DNA of 64,000 nucleotides from CBDCUF01 sp965222525 (GCA_965222525.1 OZ244955.1:1860001-1924000); one strand, 5' to 3'. Numbered from the stretch's first letter, positions 18,001 to 26,155 are shown. Numbers and translations: made by a program. Notes: generated by a model not told the origin, from the sequence alone.

Positions 18001-20869
18001 CCACTTGTTGCAGAAGCTTGACAAGCGCATACAGGGCGTCATTCTGCTCCCTGGAGGAAGTCTGCAGATTTTGTAAGGACAACGCGTCCAGAACGCTTTC
18101 CAGTTTTTCTTTGTAATCTATGATTTGAGAAATGAGCTTCCTGACCATCTGTTCAAATTTTTCCTGCCAGAGCGGGGACCACTCTCCTCGAACAATAGAC
18201 GTAAAGGGATTTTCTGCAACGATACCGATATCTGTCGCCGCTACTTTGAGTTTTCTGGTCAGGTCACGGATAATATCAAGCTCTGTACTATCGTGCCGAC
18301 CCGTTTCTGTCCATGCAAAAGACACAAAAGTCTTCGCTTTTTCTCCAATAACACGGCTTAAAGCTTTGTAAGGAGTCAGGCCATTCCTGTATTGACGATG
18401 CAAACGTACAGGGTATTCATTGAGTTGCGTACGTAATACTGCAATTCTCCGTGCAACATCTTCCCAGTTTTCTGCTTGTACGGCACGGTTTGCGCTGTCC
18501 CATGCATTGCCTAGCTGGGCAAGAACAGATTTTTTATTTGCCTTAGAGGAATGCAATTCGAGGCAAAAATCACCAAATCCCACATCTTTCAGGCGACGAT
18601 AGACAACATCCAGCGCTGCCATTTTTTCAGATACAAACAATACGGTTCTGCCCATAGCCATCATTTGAATGACCATATTTGCAATGGTCTGGGACTTTCC
18701 GGTACCAGGAGGTCCTACGAGCACAAAATCCTTTCCTTCTGCCGCCGCATATATTGCCGCCATCTGATAGCCATCAGCCGAAAGAGGACAGAAAGTATCA
18801 ATTGGGCTATAGCGATTATCTAGCTTGTCGGGGTGAGGAAAATTTCCTTGATCACGGTATGGGCTCTGAGGATCATCTATCAGATGTTTAACTACGGGAT
18901 TTTCTTTAAGAAGGTCGCTATTATCCTGCAAATCCTTCCACATAAGATGTTTGCTGAAGGAAAATGTGGACAGTATCACATCTTCCGTCACTTCCCAGCC
19001 CCTGATATCTCGTACGGAATGGCGGACTATTTGCAGAATTTTAGGAATATCCAGGCCTGAGTGGTCTGTTGGCAAATCTTCCTCAAGTAACGGAATCGTC
19101 AAATTGAAATCCTGCCGCAACATTTCCAGCAATGTGGGATTAAAAATTGGGTCCTCGTCCCGCATGATAAGTCGAAAACCAGACTGTACACTTTTGCGTT
19201 CAAGTGTAACAGGAAGAAGAATCAGGGGAGCTTTCCAACTCCTGTCGGATGTTTCGCTCTCTTTCCAGGTAAGGAAGCCTATTACTACAAAAAGTGTGTT
19301 TGCTCCTCCTTCCTCCAAATCATGTCTGGCCTTGCGGTAAAGCCCCACAAGCCTTGCATACATCTCCTGCTCCTGCAAATCAACCAGCAGGTCCTTTTTG
19401 CTCAGAGCGGATATTGCATATTCCACCTTTGCCTCCTTACCGTGGCGCTCTTCAAACAATAACTGGCTTCTAGGATCGGAACCATCCATTAGCTGCAGCA
19501 TAGATACCAATTTTAACCGTTCATCAGCCGCCAACCTATCTTCAAGAGCTGCAGGTTCCGGACAGAAAATGGGAACGGCCTGCTTTCCAGGTTTATAATT
19601 AAGCAACCTATTACGCTTGCTTAAGTCCAGTAACTTCAGCTTCCAGTGTTCAATTCTTTCTTCAGGAGTACTGGGTTTTTCTTCGGATTCCACTATTTCT
19701 ATATCTGCCAGTTCATAGGCATCTTCCAAAGATGGCATAAGATGTTCAGCAAATGCACTGTTTACTGTATCCGTGTTACGGGCAACATCCACCATTTTCA
19801 CAACCGTATGGTCTTTATCGGAAACTGGACGAATGTGACTCATGCGCGCCCGCTTTATATCTACCGCACATTCAAAAGTGTCATCTTGCAGCAAATGCTT
19901 GGCTCCTTGATGCACGGCATTTTTGAAAGCAGGGACATGGCTGCTGGTCAGGAGTGTTGTTTCTATAAGCACCAGTTCCTTCAACTGCTCACGCTTGCGT
20001 ATAGACTGCAAATCATCCACAACTACAGCAGAAAAATCATCTTCCACCAGCCAGCATCCTACGAGGCTATGCTCCTGCCCAAATAAAATTATCGGATTTA
20101 ACCCGCACTGTTCCAAGCATGCAGCCATCAGGAGTGATAAGTCAAAACATGTTCCAAGGCCTGACTTCAGAATCTGACTGGGAGATCTGACTCTCTGTCC
20201 TTCATATTCGAAGTTGGCCGGAGGATTTGTGTAGTCAATGCCATATCCTGCAATCGCGCTGTAAATCGAGGATATTTGAGTGTATACATTCCGTTTGTCC
20301 TCGGCATTATACCCGTTCAAGATAATACCTTTTCCCAAACTTTTCAGAATGCCGGCAGCCTTCTTGAGTATTTTTTCAACAGAAGAGTCATTGGGACGAC
20401 AAAATGCAGCTGTAAGTTCAGGAAAATGCCCCATTCCTCCCCACACATCCGCAGGCAGGACTTCTACCGGCCTCTCTTCAGTCAACAATATCCGACTGTC
20501 AGATGTAACGATTACTTGTAACGTTGTTCTGAGCGTTTCCTCGCAGTTAGCCAGAAAACTACGAATCAGGGTTACATCCTTTTGCTTGGGTGTGAATATG
20601 CCGCCAGCTTTTATTCTCTCAATACGCCATTGTTTCTCCTGCAGAAAAGCCAGGTCTGCAGCAAGCGTTATGCATACATTTTTTATATCTTCCTGTGTGT
20701 TATTTTTGAACGTGAGAGTTTCCAGAAGTGGAATTTCATTCTGCTGTTGCGCCAGATTTACTTTGGAAACCAGACTAAAATCTAACTCATGAGAGGCAAT
20801 TTCTTCCTGCTCCTGCTCTTCTTCGGGGTATTTGACTGTAGTTGCAACAGACATCTGGTACGGCTCCAC
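15017..20869 (-). CDS. Giant DUF4011 SF1 helicase with transglutaminase-like and Vsr-like nuclease domains
   Basis: A 1950-residue single-gene cargo. Domains in order: a transglutaminase-like segment (residues ~200-290; GTCFDLSLLMAACLEQCGL with Cys ~243, then HSLVGCW); a DUF4011 signature (ERIEHWKLKLLDLSKRN, ~403); an SF1 helicase with Walker A GPPGTGKS (~718), a long helical insert (~800-1400), Walker B FDEASQ (~1516), GDPKQLPP (~1540), VQGDERDIIIFSL (~1715) and LNVAITRAKYAL (~1755). At the C-terminus is a Vsr/DUF559-like PD-(D/E)XK nuclease (YRVDLGVVHP, then GIECDGATYHSS, ~1835-1900). Proteins of this architecture are associated with bacterial antiphage defence. No partner gene is adjacent. 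The short N-terminal acidic run is normal, and no frameshift is seen. Confidence 0.88.
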   Translation of the reverse strand: MEPYQMSVATTVKYPEEEQEQEEIASHELDFSLVSKVNLAQQQNEIPLLETLTFKNNTQEDIKNVCITLAADLAFLQEKQWRIERIKAGGIFTPKQKDVTLIRSFLANCEETLRTTLQVIVTSDSRILLTEERPVEVLPADVWGGMGHFPELTAAFCRPNDSSVEKILKKAAGILKSLGKGIILNGYNAEDKRNVYTQISSIYSAIAGYGIDYTNPPANFEYEGQRVRSPSQILKSGLGTCFDLSLLMAACLEQCGLNPIILFGQEHSLVGCWLVEDDFSAVVVDDLQSIRKREQLKELVLIETTLLTSSHVPAFKNAVHQGAKHLLQDDTFECAVDIKRARMSHIRPVSDKDHTVVKMVDVARNTDTVNSAFAEHLMPSLEDAYELADIEIVESEEKPSTPEERIEHWKLKLLDLSKRNRLLNYKPGKQAVPIFCPEPAALEDRLAADERLKLVSMLQLMDGSDPRSQLLFEERHGKEAKVEYAISALSKKDLLVDLQEQEMYARLVGLYRKARHDLEEGGANTLFVVIGFLTWKESETSDRSWKAPLILLPVTLERKSVQSGFRLIMRDEDPIFNPTLLEMLRQDFNLTIPLLEEDLPTDHSGLDIPKILQIVRHSVRDIRGWEVTEDVILSTFSFSKHLMWKDLQDNSDLLKENPVVKHLIDDPQSPYRDQGNFPHPDKLDNRYSPIDTFCPLSADGYQMAAIYAAAEGKDFVLVGPPGTGKSQTIANMVIQMMAMGRTVLFVSEKMAALDVVYRRLKDVGFGDFCLELHSSKANKKSVLAQLGNAWDSANRAVQAENWEDVARRIAVLRTQLNEYPVRLHRQYRNGLTPYKALSRVIGEKAKTFVSFAWTETGRHDSTELDIIRDLTRKLKVAATDIGIVAENPFTSIVRGEWSPLWQEKFEQMVRKLISQIIDYKEKLESVLDALSLQNLQTSSREQNDALYALVKLLQQVENRQLAFTFSPDVKEIKSALVQASTITNEYNSEKKEFSCKYKGDALEVNATQLGQIWEEARNIVADNSETDLVGILDILQPQRPEDEDKTLVQALEKTIDQVESAIRCGTAWLAAKNALSCTYKNDGADIEMDTLCINWEASKTSWWPKSAIHYNAAIKILRQASEEGSVPSKDALISDIKPLMDMHQEAKKLNEFAIYAKVFQGVWDGTSTDWEHVSLLAEGLKKALYVLKSLSEASMEIEKPHHTRITEDLIHIKKLQDKVAAFLPLDKLGRQLGDIWKQHNSDWKAIRGYLVWEREAATNVSRLAGESMDALLGIRQKLYRLLSEGRDLLQQNSALYKKLDAFATSYTELNQCKNVLHAHVVVEEKHLGQNWIDATEKELNEWLDNIPQLRRWCAWKSLRDEAISHDLLPIIEAYESGRIAASEIPTTFERSYCRWWLTRVLSEDEVLRNFSGSEHERIINDFRKLDDMYLDLTKLYIKMKLSGDTPNRNTPSSQNRGSEWGVLNRELEKKTRQKPLRELISQLPNALTNLSPCLLMSPLSVAQYLSASGRKFDVVIFDEASQIPVWDAIGAIARGRQTIVVGDPKQLPPTTFFNRKSESDATEQDIIEDLESILDECLAANLPRLQLNWHYRSRHESLITFSNYHYYQGNLRTFPSAETKDTAVSYTYVPEGIYERGSSQINRPEGRAVVQEALKWLRDPEFVKNGWSLGIVTFNQKQREFIEDLLDLERRNDPELEEHFSDNRLEPVFVKNLENVQGDERDIIIFSLTFGPDHVGKFSMNFGPLNRDGGERRLNVAITRAKYALRVFGTFKPDEIDLSRTGAKGVEDLKHFLEFAEKGRNALAEAVSAPGERFDSEFEEEVASSLKKKGWRIHGQIGVSGYRVDLGVVHPDSPGKYIAGIECDGATYHSSATARDRDKLREQILRSLGWEILRVWSTDWWFNRQACLEKLDAALHSILEQDRQSAEAVQKNSEDSENYNALSPPTLIPA

Positions 20870-21252
20870 CGCTCATTATAGAAATACTATTTGTAGTTGT
20901 CGACCATTTCTTGGAACATAGGAAAAGAAGCTTTCAGTAGTGCAATTTAACAAAAAATTCAAATACGCATAATTGCGGATCGGCTTCCGGTTTTCCCCAG
21001 ATTGTGTTGGGATTTATGTGAACATAATTGTACTTGCCTTGTAGTCATACTTGCATTTGGTGGCGTGCAACTGGCTATAAGCAGTGGTTACAGGATTTCT
21101 TTCCTAAACCGCTTGACCGTTTTTGCATAAAGGATTATTGGTTGATGCAGAGCAGTGTTTTACATAGCTGCTCCGGGGCTTAAGAACCTCTATTCCGATG
21201 CGGTGCAAGCAAACACCGTAACTAAATTTGCTGTTTTCCTTGACCTACGTGG
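20870..21252. other. Gap between the giant helicase gene and the leader RNA; no gene seen
   Basis: 383 bp with no credible coding frame. It must contain the promoter of the giant gene (reading left) and probably that of the outer-membrane gene (reading right). I cannot identify either with confidence. Confidence 0.6.
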
Positions 21253-21363
21253 TCGGGAAGACGGCGTTATATAACAGGCGTGCGCGCTAAAGGCGTCGTG
21301 GCCTCTCATCGGATAGGTTTCTTAACTTCCCGGCTACCAGTCTTCTGATTGGTAGTCTTTTTT
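21253..21363 (+). ncRNA. Structured leader RNA with terminator, upstream of the outer-membrane gene (copy 1)
   Basis: Outer stem tcgggaag (21253-21260) / cttcccgg (21326-21333); inner stem acggcg (21261-21266) / cgtcgt (21294-21299). Immediately after lies a 9-bp terminator hairpin (ctaccagtc / gattggtag, loop ttct, 21334-21355) with a T-run to 21363. The next Shine-Dalgarno (gggag) and ATG are at 21381 and 21393. Its 3' end closely resembles the RNA at 26008-26155, so both are probably one family. It could be an attenuating leader or an independent small RNA. Confidence 0.55.
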
Positions 21364-21392
21364 GTTTCACCATAACAAACGGGAGCTTTAAG

Positions 21393-22049
21393 ATGACCAG
21401 AACCAGATTTTTCACCTCATTATTTCTTTCAACCGGCCTGATATCCGCGACCTTTGCCACGCAGGCAAAAGCACAGGATACCGGCACCCGGCAATCCGGC
21501 ATCCGTCCTTATGTCGGGCTGGAATACCAGTTCATCTCGGCAAGCCTGGATGACCTTGCGCCAGACTTCAGCTTTGATAATATCTATGCAGACAGCTACA
21601 GTTCCGTTGTACCGCATATCGGCATACGTACGGGCAGGCACTTCGGACTGGAGGTGGGTTACACCAAATCCTTCAGCGAGGAAACCAGCTTCAGCGGTAG
21701 TGTTGCTGGCATATCAGGAACCAGCAATCTGGAGACCGAGGCATCCGGCTGGACGATAGATGCGATTGGATATCTGCCGATTGACCAAAATGATGAGCTT
21801 GAAGTTATAGGGGAAGTTGGCGTCGGTTTTTATGAACTGGACGCTTCCGGAACCGCAACCCTGTCCGGTATTGGTACCGTTGACCTTACTGATTCCGAAG
21901 ACAGTACCGCATTGCGACTTGGAATCGGCGGGCAGCTTGCACTTAACAGCAATATCTCCGCCCGTGGCATGGTGCGCTATATCGCCATGGACTCCGATGT
22001 CGTCGAGGACGCCATAACCTTCAGCATAGGCCTGGGATACAACTTCTAG
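21393..22049 (+). CDS. Outer-membrane beta-barrel protein (OmpA-like small barrel)
   Basis: A 218-residue protein with a clear signal peptide (MTRTRFF, hydrophobic core, cleavage near ATQAKAQD at residue ~28). Alternating beta-strands follow (GIRPYVGLEYQF, HFGLEVGYTKSF, LEVIGEVGVGFYEL, NISARGMVRYIAM) and the protein ends in aromatic YNF, as barrel proteins do. About eight strands are expected, in the size range of Opa/OmpX-like surface barrels. A good Shine-Dalgarno (gggag) is present. It is cargo of the tRNA-Val island, preceded by a terminator-containing leader. A surface-variation, adhesion or phage-receptor role is possible; none is shown. Confidence 0.85.
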   Translation: MTRTRFFTSLFLSTGLISATFATQAKAQDTGTRQSGIRPYVGLEYQFISASLDDLAPDFSFDNIYADSYSSVVPHIGIRTGRHFGLEVGYTKSFSEETSFSGSVAGISGTSNLETEASGWTIDAIGYLPIDQNDELEVIGEVGVGFYELDASGTATLSGIGTVDLTDSEDSTALRLGIGGQLALNSNISARGMVRYIAMDSDVVEDAITFSIGLGYNF

Positions 22050-22364
22050 GGGATACAGGGATGGGCATGCGGACAAATACCGGTAATGACAGGTTGCACC
22101 TTTCACTGCGTTCCGCCATGCCCCCTTGCTTTTAAAATATATAAAGAAAATTTTCGACAAAAAATCAATAAAAATTACACACAAAAAGAAGGTTTGATCT
22201 GGCATTTCTTTAACTCTGTACATGATTATGTATATAGCAACCACAGGAATCATTCACCCACTCTGGAAAGTCAGAATCCTTAAACATAATGATCAGTATT
22301 ATAGCACTCTTGGTGAATCCTGGAGCAAAAGGCAAAAGAGTCCCTTACCCACAGCTTGGACAAT
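22050..22364. other. Gap after the outer-membrane gene; one hairpin
   Basis: 315 bp, AT-rich in its middle, without a credible gene. At 22349-22376 there is a 9-bp perfect hairpin (cccacagct / agctgtggg) overlapping the end of the small minus-strand frame. No T-run follows on either strand. Confidence 0.5.
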
Positions 22365-22574
22365 TTAGCTGTGGGGTGCTCTTGTGCCTCGCATAAGACT
22401 AGCACTCTCGGAGCCATCCCATCGCGTCAAGGCCCGCCAGACATAATACTCGCTAGCGGTTGCAGACTTACGGTAGTATTCCCGCCCTAGGCTGATTCTG
22501 CATGAGAGTTCAGGTGCCGCTTTCCCAGGATCCCATTCTAACGGCTTGCTAAAACTGATACGAACCGAGACCAC
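22365..22574 (-). CDS. Possible small hypothetical protein or gene remnant
   Basis: A 69-residue minus-strand frame with a protein-like composition (CRISLGREYYRKS, then EYYVWRALTRWDGS). I recognise no family. The surrounding 22.05-22.72 kb stretch has no other frame, and local base composition is more GC-rich than its neighbours. That could mean a coding remnant of the mobile element. No convincing Shine-Dalgarno. Low confidence. Confidence 0.3.
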   Translation of the reverse strand: MVSVRISFSKPLEWDPGKAAPELSCRISLGREYYRKSATASEYYVWRALTRWDGSESASLMRGTRAPHS

Positions 22575-22722
22575 GTTTTAGCAGACTTGAGCCTTTGGCA
22601 ATCGCCTGCATTAGTGTGACGCATAAATATCAGCCATCTCCATAGCTTCAAGAATGAAAGCCTTTGAAGTTATGGTATTTCAAATTATTCTGACGCATAG
22701 TTGCGCTCTGCTCTCTGTCTCC

Positions 22723-22992
22723 TTATCTTTTGTGCTCTGATGTGGAGGTGCATGCACAACCTGCCATCCATTCGTGGAGGTGGAAATATTCGTAGCGCAC
22801 CGCACGGCCAAACTTAAAAAAAAGCGGAGGTACACCCTGCCAGCGGCGTTTTCGTAGCGATGCAACCTCCAGGCCTGTAATTGTAGCGGCCTCATTCTCA
22901 TTTATGTAAAGCGGCACATTGTCATTCGCTTTACGAATCTCGGCGGCAATTTCGGCAATTTCAGCTTGTGAACGATTTTGCATTTTTCCCAC
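22723..22992 (-). CDS. Excisionase-like helix-turn-helix protein (HTH_17/AlpA type)
   Basis: An 89-residue protein. Residues ~29-75 (YINENEAATITGLEVASLRK, then GVPPLFFKFG and YEYFHLHEWM) form the MerR/AlpA-type winged helix of excisionase-family proteins: a target-binding helix, the RxxGxPPxFxKxGR loop in the variant form WQGVPPLFFKFGRAVRY, and a C-terminal helix. In tRNA-integrated islands such proteins act as recombination directionality factors or as activators of int. It lies in the same orientation as the integrase, two genes downstream. Confidence 0.8.
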   Translation of the reverse strand: MGKMQNRSQAEIAEIAAEIRKANDNVPLYINENEAATITGLEVASLRKRRWQGVPPLFFKFGRAVRYEYFHLHEWMAGCACTSTSEHKR

Positions 22993-23131
22993 ACTGTTTT
23001 CCCCTGTTGGGAAACATTATGCCCGAATCTTATGCGCATTCCAGCAAAATATTGATTTATAAGAATAAAATGCTGGACAAACCAGGTACATAAAACTGCA
23101 CCTGGTTTGTCCTGTCGAGAGGGGGACGTGA

Positions 23132-23806
23132 TTATTTGGAAGCTACACGGGCTCGTTCGAGCCTCTTGGCAATAGCCTGACTGGTCGGTTTTTCACCGGT
23201 AATTTTTTCTATACAGAATGAAATAAATGGTAAAATGGATCTATTTTGAGGGTCAGGGGTTACATATCCCCTGGAGGTTTTGTTATAATACAAAGAAACC
23301 TTACGCCCTGTGTAATCCTCATAAACGGACAATAGCTGATTGCACAGCCAGTTCAGATTCGCTCCCTTTCCGGAAGAAGCTGTGGTACTGCCGTCAATAA
23401 AATCTTCCTTTAGTAAAATACTTACTACGGCCTTCAGTCGTTTGATACCGTCAATATCCTGCTCAAGATATTCAATCCCTGGAGAAAGATTTTCAGGGTA
23501 GTTCATTGCCACAAGGTTTAGGGTGTCAGAGTCCATGTCGTTCAGACATTCTACAGTTTTTTTCAGAGGTTTTGATACATTATCTAACAGCAGCTTCTTT
23601 TGGGAACCGGTAGACAGGCTGACAGGTTCAGAAACAGATTGAAATTTTTTTCCTATATCATTCAGGATATCAAGCAGATCTTCCAATTTGCCGTTTTCCA
23701 ATTTCAGGAATTTTTGTAAATCTTCTGCATCCCGTTCCATATCAAAGACATTATTCAACTTTTTTGCCGTTCTGGTCTTTTCCTGAGGTTTTTTGGTTCC
23801 GGGCAT
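23132..23806 (-). CDS. Unknown island protein downstream of the integrase
   Basis: A 224-residue, mainly helical and charged protein with no signal peptide or membrane segment. The C-terminal region (about 160-224: GRKVSLYYNKTSRGYVTPDP, then FISFCIEKITGEKPTS) resembles small uncharacterised proteins found beside integrases in alphaproteobacterial islands. I cannot name a family. It starts 3 bp after the integrase stop, so both are translated from one message. Confidence 0.6.
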   Translation of the reverse strand: MPGTKKPQEKTRTAKKLNNVFDMERDAEDLQKFLKLENGKLEDLLDILNDIGKKFQSVSEPVSLSTGSQKKLLLDNVSKPLKKTVECLNDMDSDTLNLVAMNYPENLSPGIEYLEQDIDGIKRLKAVVSILLKEDFIDGSTTASSGKGANLNWLCNQLLSVYEDYTGRKVSLYYNKTSRGYVTPDPQNRSILPFISFCIEKITGEKPTSQAIAKRLERARVASK

Positions 23807-23809
23807 GTT

Positions 23810-25015
23810 CTAGCCCTCCTTTTCTGAATGTACTAAAGCTAAAAGTGGAGCAGTTTCCTTTACTGACATCGCCGAATTTATTCGACTCCCTATAGTATTT
23901 GCAGCTTCCTTAAGCGGGTCTGCAACCAGATGGGCATAGCGGTCAGTTGTCTGCGCTCTTTTATGTCCCAGCAAGGCACCTATTATCGGCAGGGAAAGTC
24001 CGTTTGCGGCTGCAACTGATGCAAATGTATGCCTTAAGTCATGTATACGTACGTCATCAAGGCCGGCCTGTGACCTGATACGCCTCCAGGGCTTCTGCAG
24101 GTTAACGAGATGAGAGTTTTCATTCTTGCCTGCTATGACATATGGATTACCATTTAAAGGCCTGATATTGGACAGAACCTCCAGTGCGGCGGGTGACAGG
24201 TAAACGGTTTTTGCTCCAGTTTTACTATCAGGAAGGCTAAGGCAGCAATTCTCAAAATTGACATATTGCCATTTCAGAGTCAGGATTTCATTCAACCGGC
24301 AGCCGGTAAAAACCAGCAACCTGATGGCCGCGATTACGCTCGGGGATTCTGTACGATTTCTTTCCACCTCTGACAAAACATTACTGAGATTATTTATCTC
24401 CTGTGTATTCAGGAATCTTTCCCGACTTTTTTCTTCATTCTTTCTGATACCCCTACATGGATTGCTGCCGTGGGGTATATACCCCTCTGACTCGGCAAAG
24501 GAGAACGTGCTGGAAATAGTTTCAAGTATACGATTGGCCATATATGGAATGTCCGTGTAATTACGAAACAGCCTACGGATATCATCGCGGGAGAGGTGGG
24601 TGATTTTCATATGACCAATCTGCGGAATAATGTATTTATCCTGTATACGTTGTATTTCTGCCTTGCTTCGTGGCTTCAGATGGGGGAGACGGTCTTCCAT
24701 ATAAAGCTCCATTAATTCTGACACAGTGATTATATTACGAGCAGCCTGTCTTTGTCCTGAAGGGTCATCGCCGTTCGCTATGTCAGTCAGCCATTGCTGG
24801 GCGATTCTACGTGCATTCTCACAGGTAACCTCGCCATGAACGCCAATGGCAGGCCTACGCTGCCTGCCATCATTAGTGCGGTAATACAGGAAATATACCC
24901 GACGGCCCTTTGGGGTTATCTTGCAACCAAACCCTCTTAACTGACCGTCCCAGAGGATAATGTCCTTTTGCCCAGGAGCCTGTTTTTCAATCACTGTCTT
25001 GGTCAGTTTGGTCAT
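23810..25015 (-). CDS. int: Tyrosine recombinase/site-specific integrase of the island
   Basis: A P4-like integrase of 401 residues from the chosen start. The N-terminal DUF4102-like segment (LWDGQLRGFGCKITPKGRR, then VYFLYYRTNDGRQRRPAIGVHG) is followed by a SAM-like core-binding domain and the catalytic domain. The visible catalytic residues are Arg in FTGCRLNEIL, HDLRH, the later His in LLGHKRAQTTDRYAHL, and the Tyr of that block. The frame continues upstream to 25210, but that extension is translated from attR/tRNA sequence, so I place the start at MTKLTKTVIEKQ (25015). A copy of the putative arm repeat lies directly upstream. It catalyses recombination between the 50-bp att sites. Confidence 0.95.
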   Translation of the reverse strand: MTKLTKTVIEKQAPGQKDIILWDGQLRGFGCKITPKGRRVYFLYYRTNDGRQRRPAIGVHGEVTCENARRIAQQWLTDIANGDDPSGQRQAARNIITVSELMELYMEDRLPHLKPRSKAEIQRIQDKYIIPQIGHMKITHLSRDDIRRLFRNYTDIPYMANRILETISSTFSFAESEGYIPHGSNPCRGIRKNEEKSRERFLNTQEINNLSNVLSEVERNRTESPSVIAAIRLLVFTGCRLNEILTLKWQYVNFENCCLSLPDSKTGAKTVYLSPAALEVLSNIRPLNGNPYVIAGKNENSHLVNLQKPWRRIRSQAGLDDVRIHDLRHTFASVAAANGLSLPIIGALLGHKRAQTTDRYAHLVADPLKEAANTIGSRINSAMSVKETAPLLALVHSEKEG

Positions 25016-25018
25016 TAT

Positions 25019-25050
25019 TCTAGGTAGCAAATAGGTAGCACAAGAAATAA
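25019..25050 (+). repeat. Putative integrase arm-type site, right copy
   Basis: A direct-repeat partner of 14101-14132 (two aggtagca units plus aagaaataa), here immediately upstream of the integrase start codon. Binding of the integrase at this place would also allow autoregulation; inference only. Confidence 0.65.
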
Positions 25051-25171
25051 AAACATTGCCTGAAACATCCAAATGCATAATAATGAAAACCTGCATAAAA
25101 GCAAGTATAATCAGCAATATATCACAATATATAAAAGTTAATAAAAACAGGGGAAAATAACGAATCTCTAA

Positions 25172-25221
25172 TTTACACCCAGTAGGTCGGGGGTTCGAGT
25201 CCCTCTCCACCCACCATATAA
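25172..25221 (+). other. attR: second copy of the 50-bp tRNA-Val repeat
   Basis: Identical to 14011-14060 from tttacaccca to catataa. It lacks the 5' half of the tRNA, so it is not a second tRNA gene. It marks the right end of the island. Confidence 0.95.
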
Positions 25222-25440
25222 TACACTGAATAACAACGATATTTGAGATTAGGATTTTTTTGGTACAACATAAAAAAACTTTTTGGTACCCCCCTTGGTA
25301 CCACCGTGAGAGTTTAATGGCCTAATTAGCCGGTGTGTAGTTTAAGAATTGGCAAGCAGGTAAGCTGTCTTTTCTGAACTTCGTATAAAGGGGATGGCTG
25401 CTTGGGAGTAGATCAATCTCTTTGGGTCAAACATATTTGC

Positions 25441-25686
25441 TTATATATCGTCGTATCCAAATAGCTGATTAGGTGTTATTTTTAGTAATTTACAAAATGC
25501 AAGGATTTCCTTATCCTTCACCGCCCGTAAACCACGCTCAATTTGAGAGATTGTCGTGCGTTCCATCTTGATATTCTTATCTACACACATCATAGCAGCA
25601 AGTTCCACCTGACCTATTTCGGCTTCTTTGCGTATTTTTTGTAGCCGTTTACCAATAATATTTCCTTTCGTGAGTGAATGCGACAT
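25441..25686 (-). CDS. XRE-family helix-turn-helix regulator
   Basis: An 81-residue DNA-binding protein. The HTH spans residues ~12-70 (IGKRLQKIRKEAEIGQVELA, then TTISQIERGLRAVKDKEIL). The frame extends to 25731, but an excellent aggagg lies before the ATG at 25686, which I take as the start. It is the first gene outside attR and is divergent from the lipoprotein-type gene. It could control the leader region between them. The 25222-25440 gap shows nothing. Confidence 0.85.
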   Translation of the reverse strand: MSHSLTKGNIIGKRLQKIRKEAEIGQVELAAMMCVDKNIKMERTTISQIERGLRAVKDKEILAFCKLLKITPNQLFGYDDI

Positions 25687-26007
25687 AGTGCCTCCTTTTT
25701 TGATAAGAACAAAAAGAAGATACAGAAGCATGCGCCATAACCGCGAGATTGATAACTCTCTTTTTTGTTGTCATTTAAAGTTTATTATCTTAGTATGACC
25801 TTAATGGCTTTGAACGGGAGCCATAAGAAATTCAGGGTTTTATCGCTTGCAACAAGCACATTTTACTTTACCCTGTAAGGAATGTGTTGAGCCGACACAT
25901 AAGTAACAAAAAACGGCTCCGGGACTCAAAAATCCCGCAATAGGTGTCGTGAAACACGACATAAACTTGTTTCCCGGCTCAAAGAAACATGAGGTTCTTC
26001 TCCTTAT
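25687..26007. other. Hairpin-rich gap upstream of the structured leader
   Basis: No gene. The right half holds several small stems: gagccg/cggctc pairs (about 25890-25980), gggactcaaaaatccc (25921-25936), and a perfect 7-bp stem tgtcgtg/cacgaca (25945-25961). A partial tttcccggctc (25970-25980) echoes the 3' stem of the RNA at 26008-26155. The transcribed leader may therefore extend further upstream than I have drawn it. Confidence 0.45.
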
Positions 26008-26155
26008 GGCCGGGAGGCAACGGTGGTGCTTTCCGGTTCTTTGAACCGGTTATCACTGGATGTCCAGGCCGTAAGGTTAAAGACCGTTGCGGTTGTTCTA
26101 TTGCAGCTTTTTGACTCCCGGCCACCACTTTACAAATATAGTGGTGGTCTTTTTC
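26008..26155 (+). ncRNA. Structured leader RNA with terminator (copy 2)
   Basis: Nested perfect stems: P1 ggccgggag (26008-26016) / ctcccggcc (26115-26123); P2 gcaacggt (26017-26024) / accgttgc (26083-26090); and P3 ccggttc/gaaccgg within P2. A terminator hairpin ccaccac (26122-26128) / gtggtgg (26141-26147) with a T-run overlaps the 3' strand of P1 by two bases. The downstream gene has its cggag at 26164 and ATG at 26177. The ends resemble copy 1 at 21253-21363 (CCCGGCyACCA followed by the terminator). A riboswitch-like attenuator or an independent small RNA are both possible; I recognise no known class. Confidence 0.6.

Larger units (their letters stand above)
14011..25221. mobile_element. 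Integrated genomic island in tRNA-Val (11.2 kb)
   Basis: Bounded by the 50-bp att repeats, with the integrase gene at the right end directly inside attR. Contents from left to right: terminase-small-subunit-like gene, giant helicase-nuclease gene, leader RNA plus outer-membrane barrel gene, a doubtful small ORF, excisionase-like gene, an unknown gene, and the integrase. No structural phage genes and no conjugation genes are present. It is therefore a satellite-like or defence-type cargo island rather than a complete prophage or ICE. Confidence 0.93.

Noticed and set aside
25016..25210. N-terminal extension of the integrase frame
   Set aside because: It is translated from attR and tRNA-Val sequence; the family N-terminus begins at 25015.
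25172..25221. A second tRNA-Val gene
   Set aside because: Only the 3' half is present; the 5' acceptor and D-arm are missing, so it is attR.
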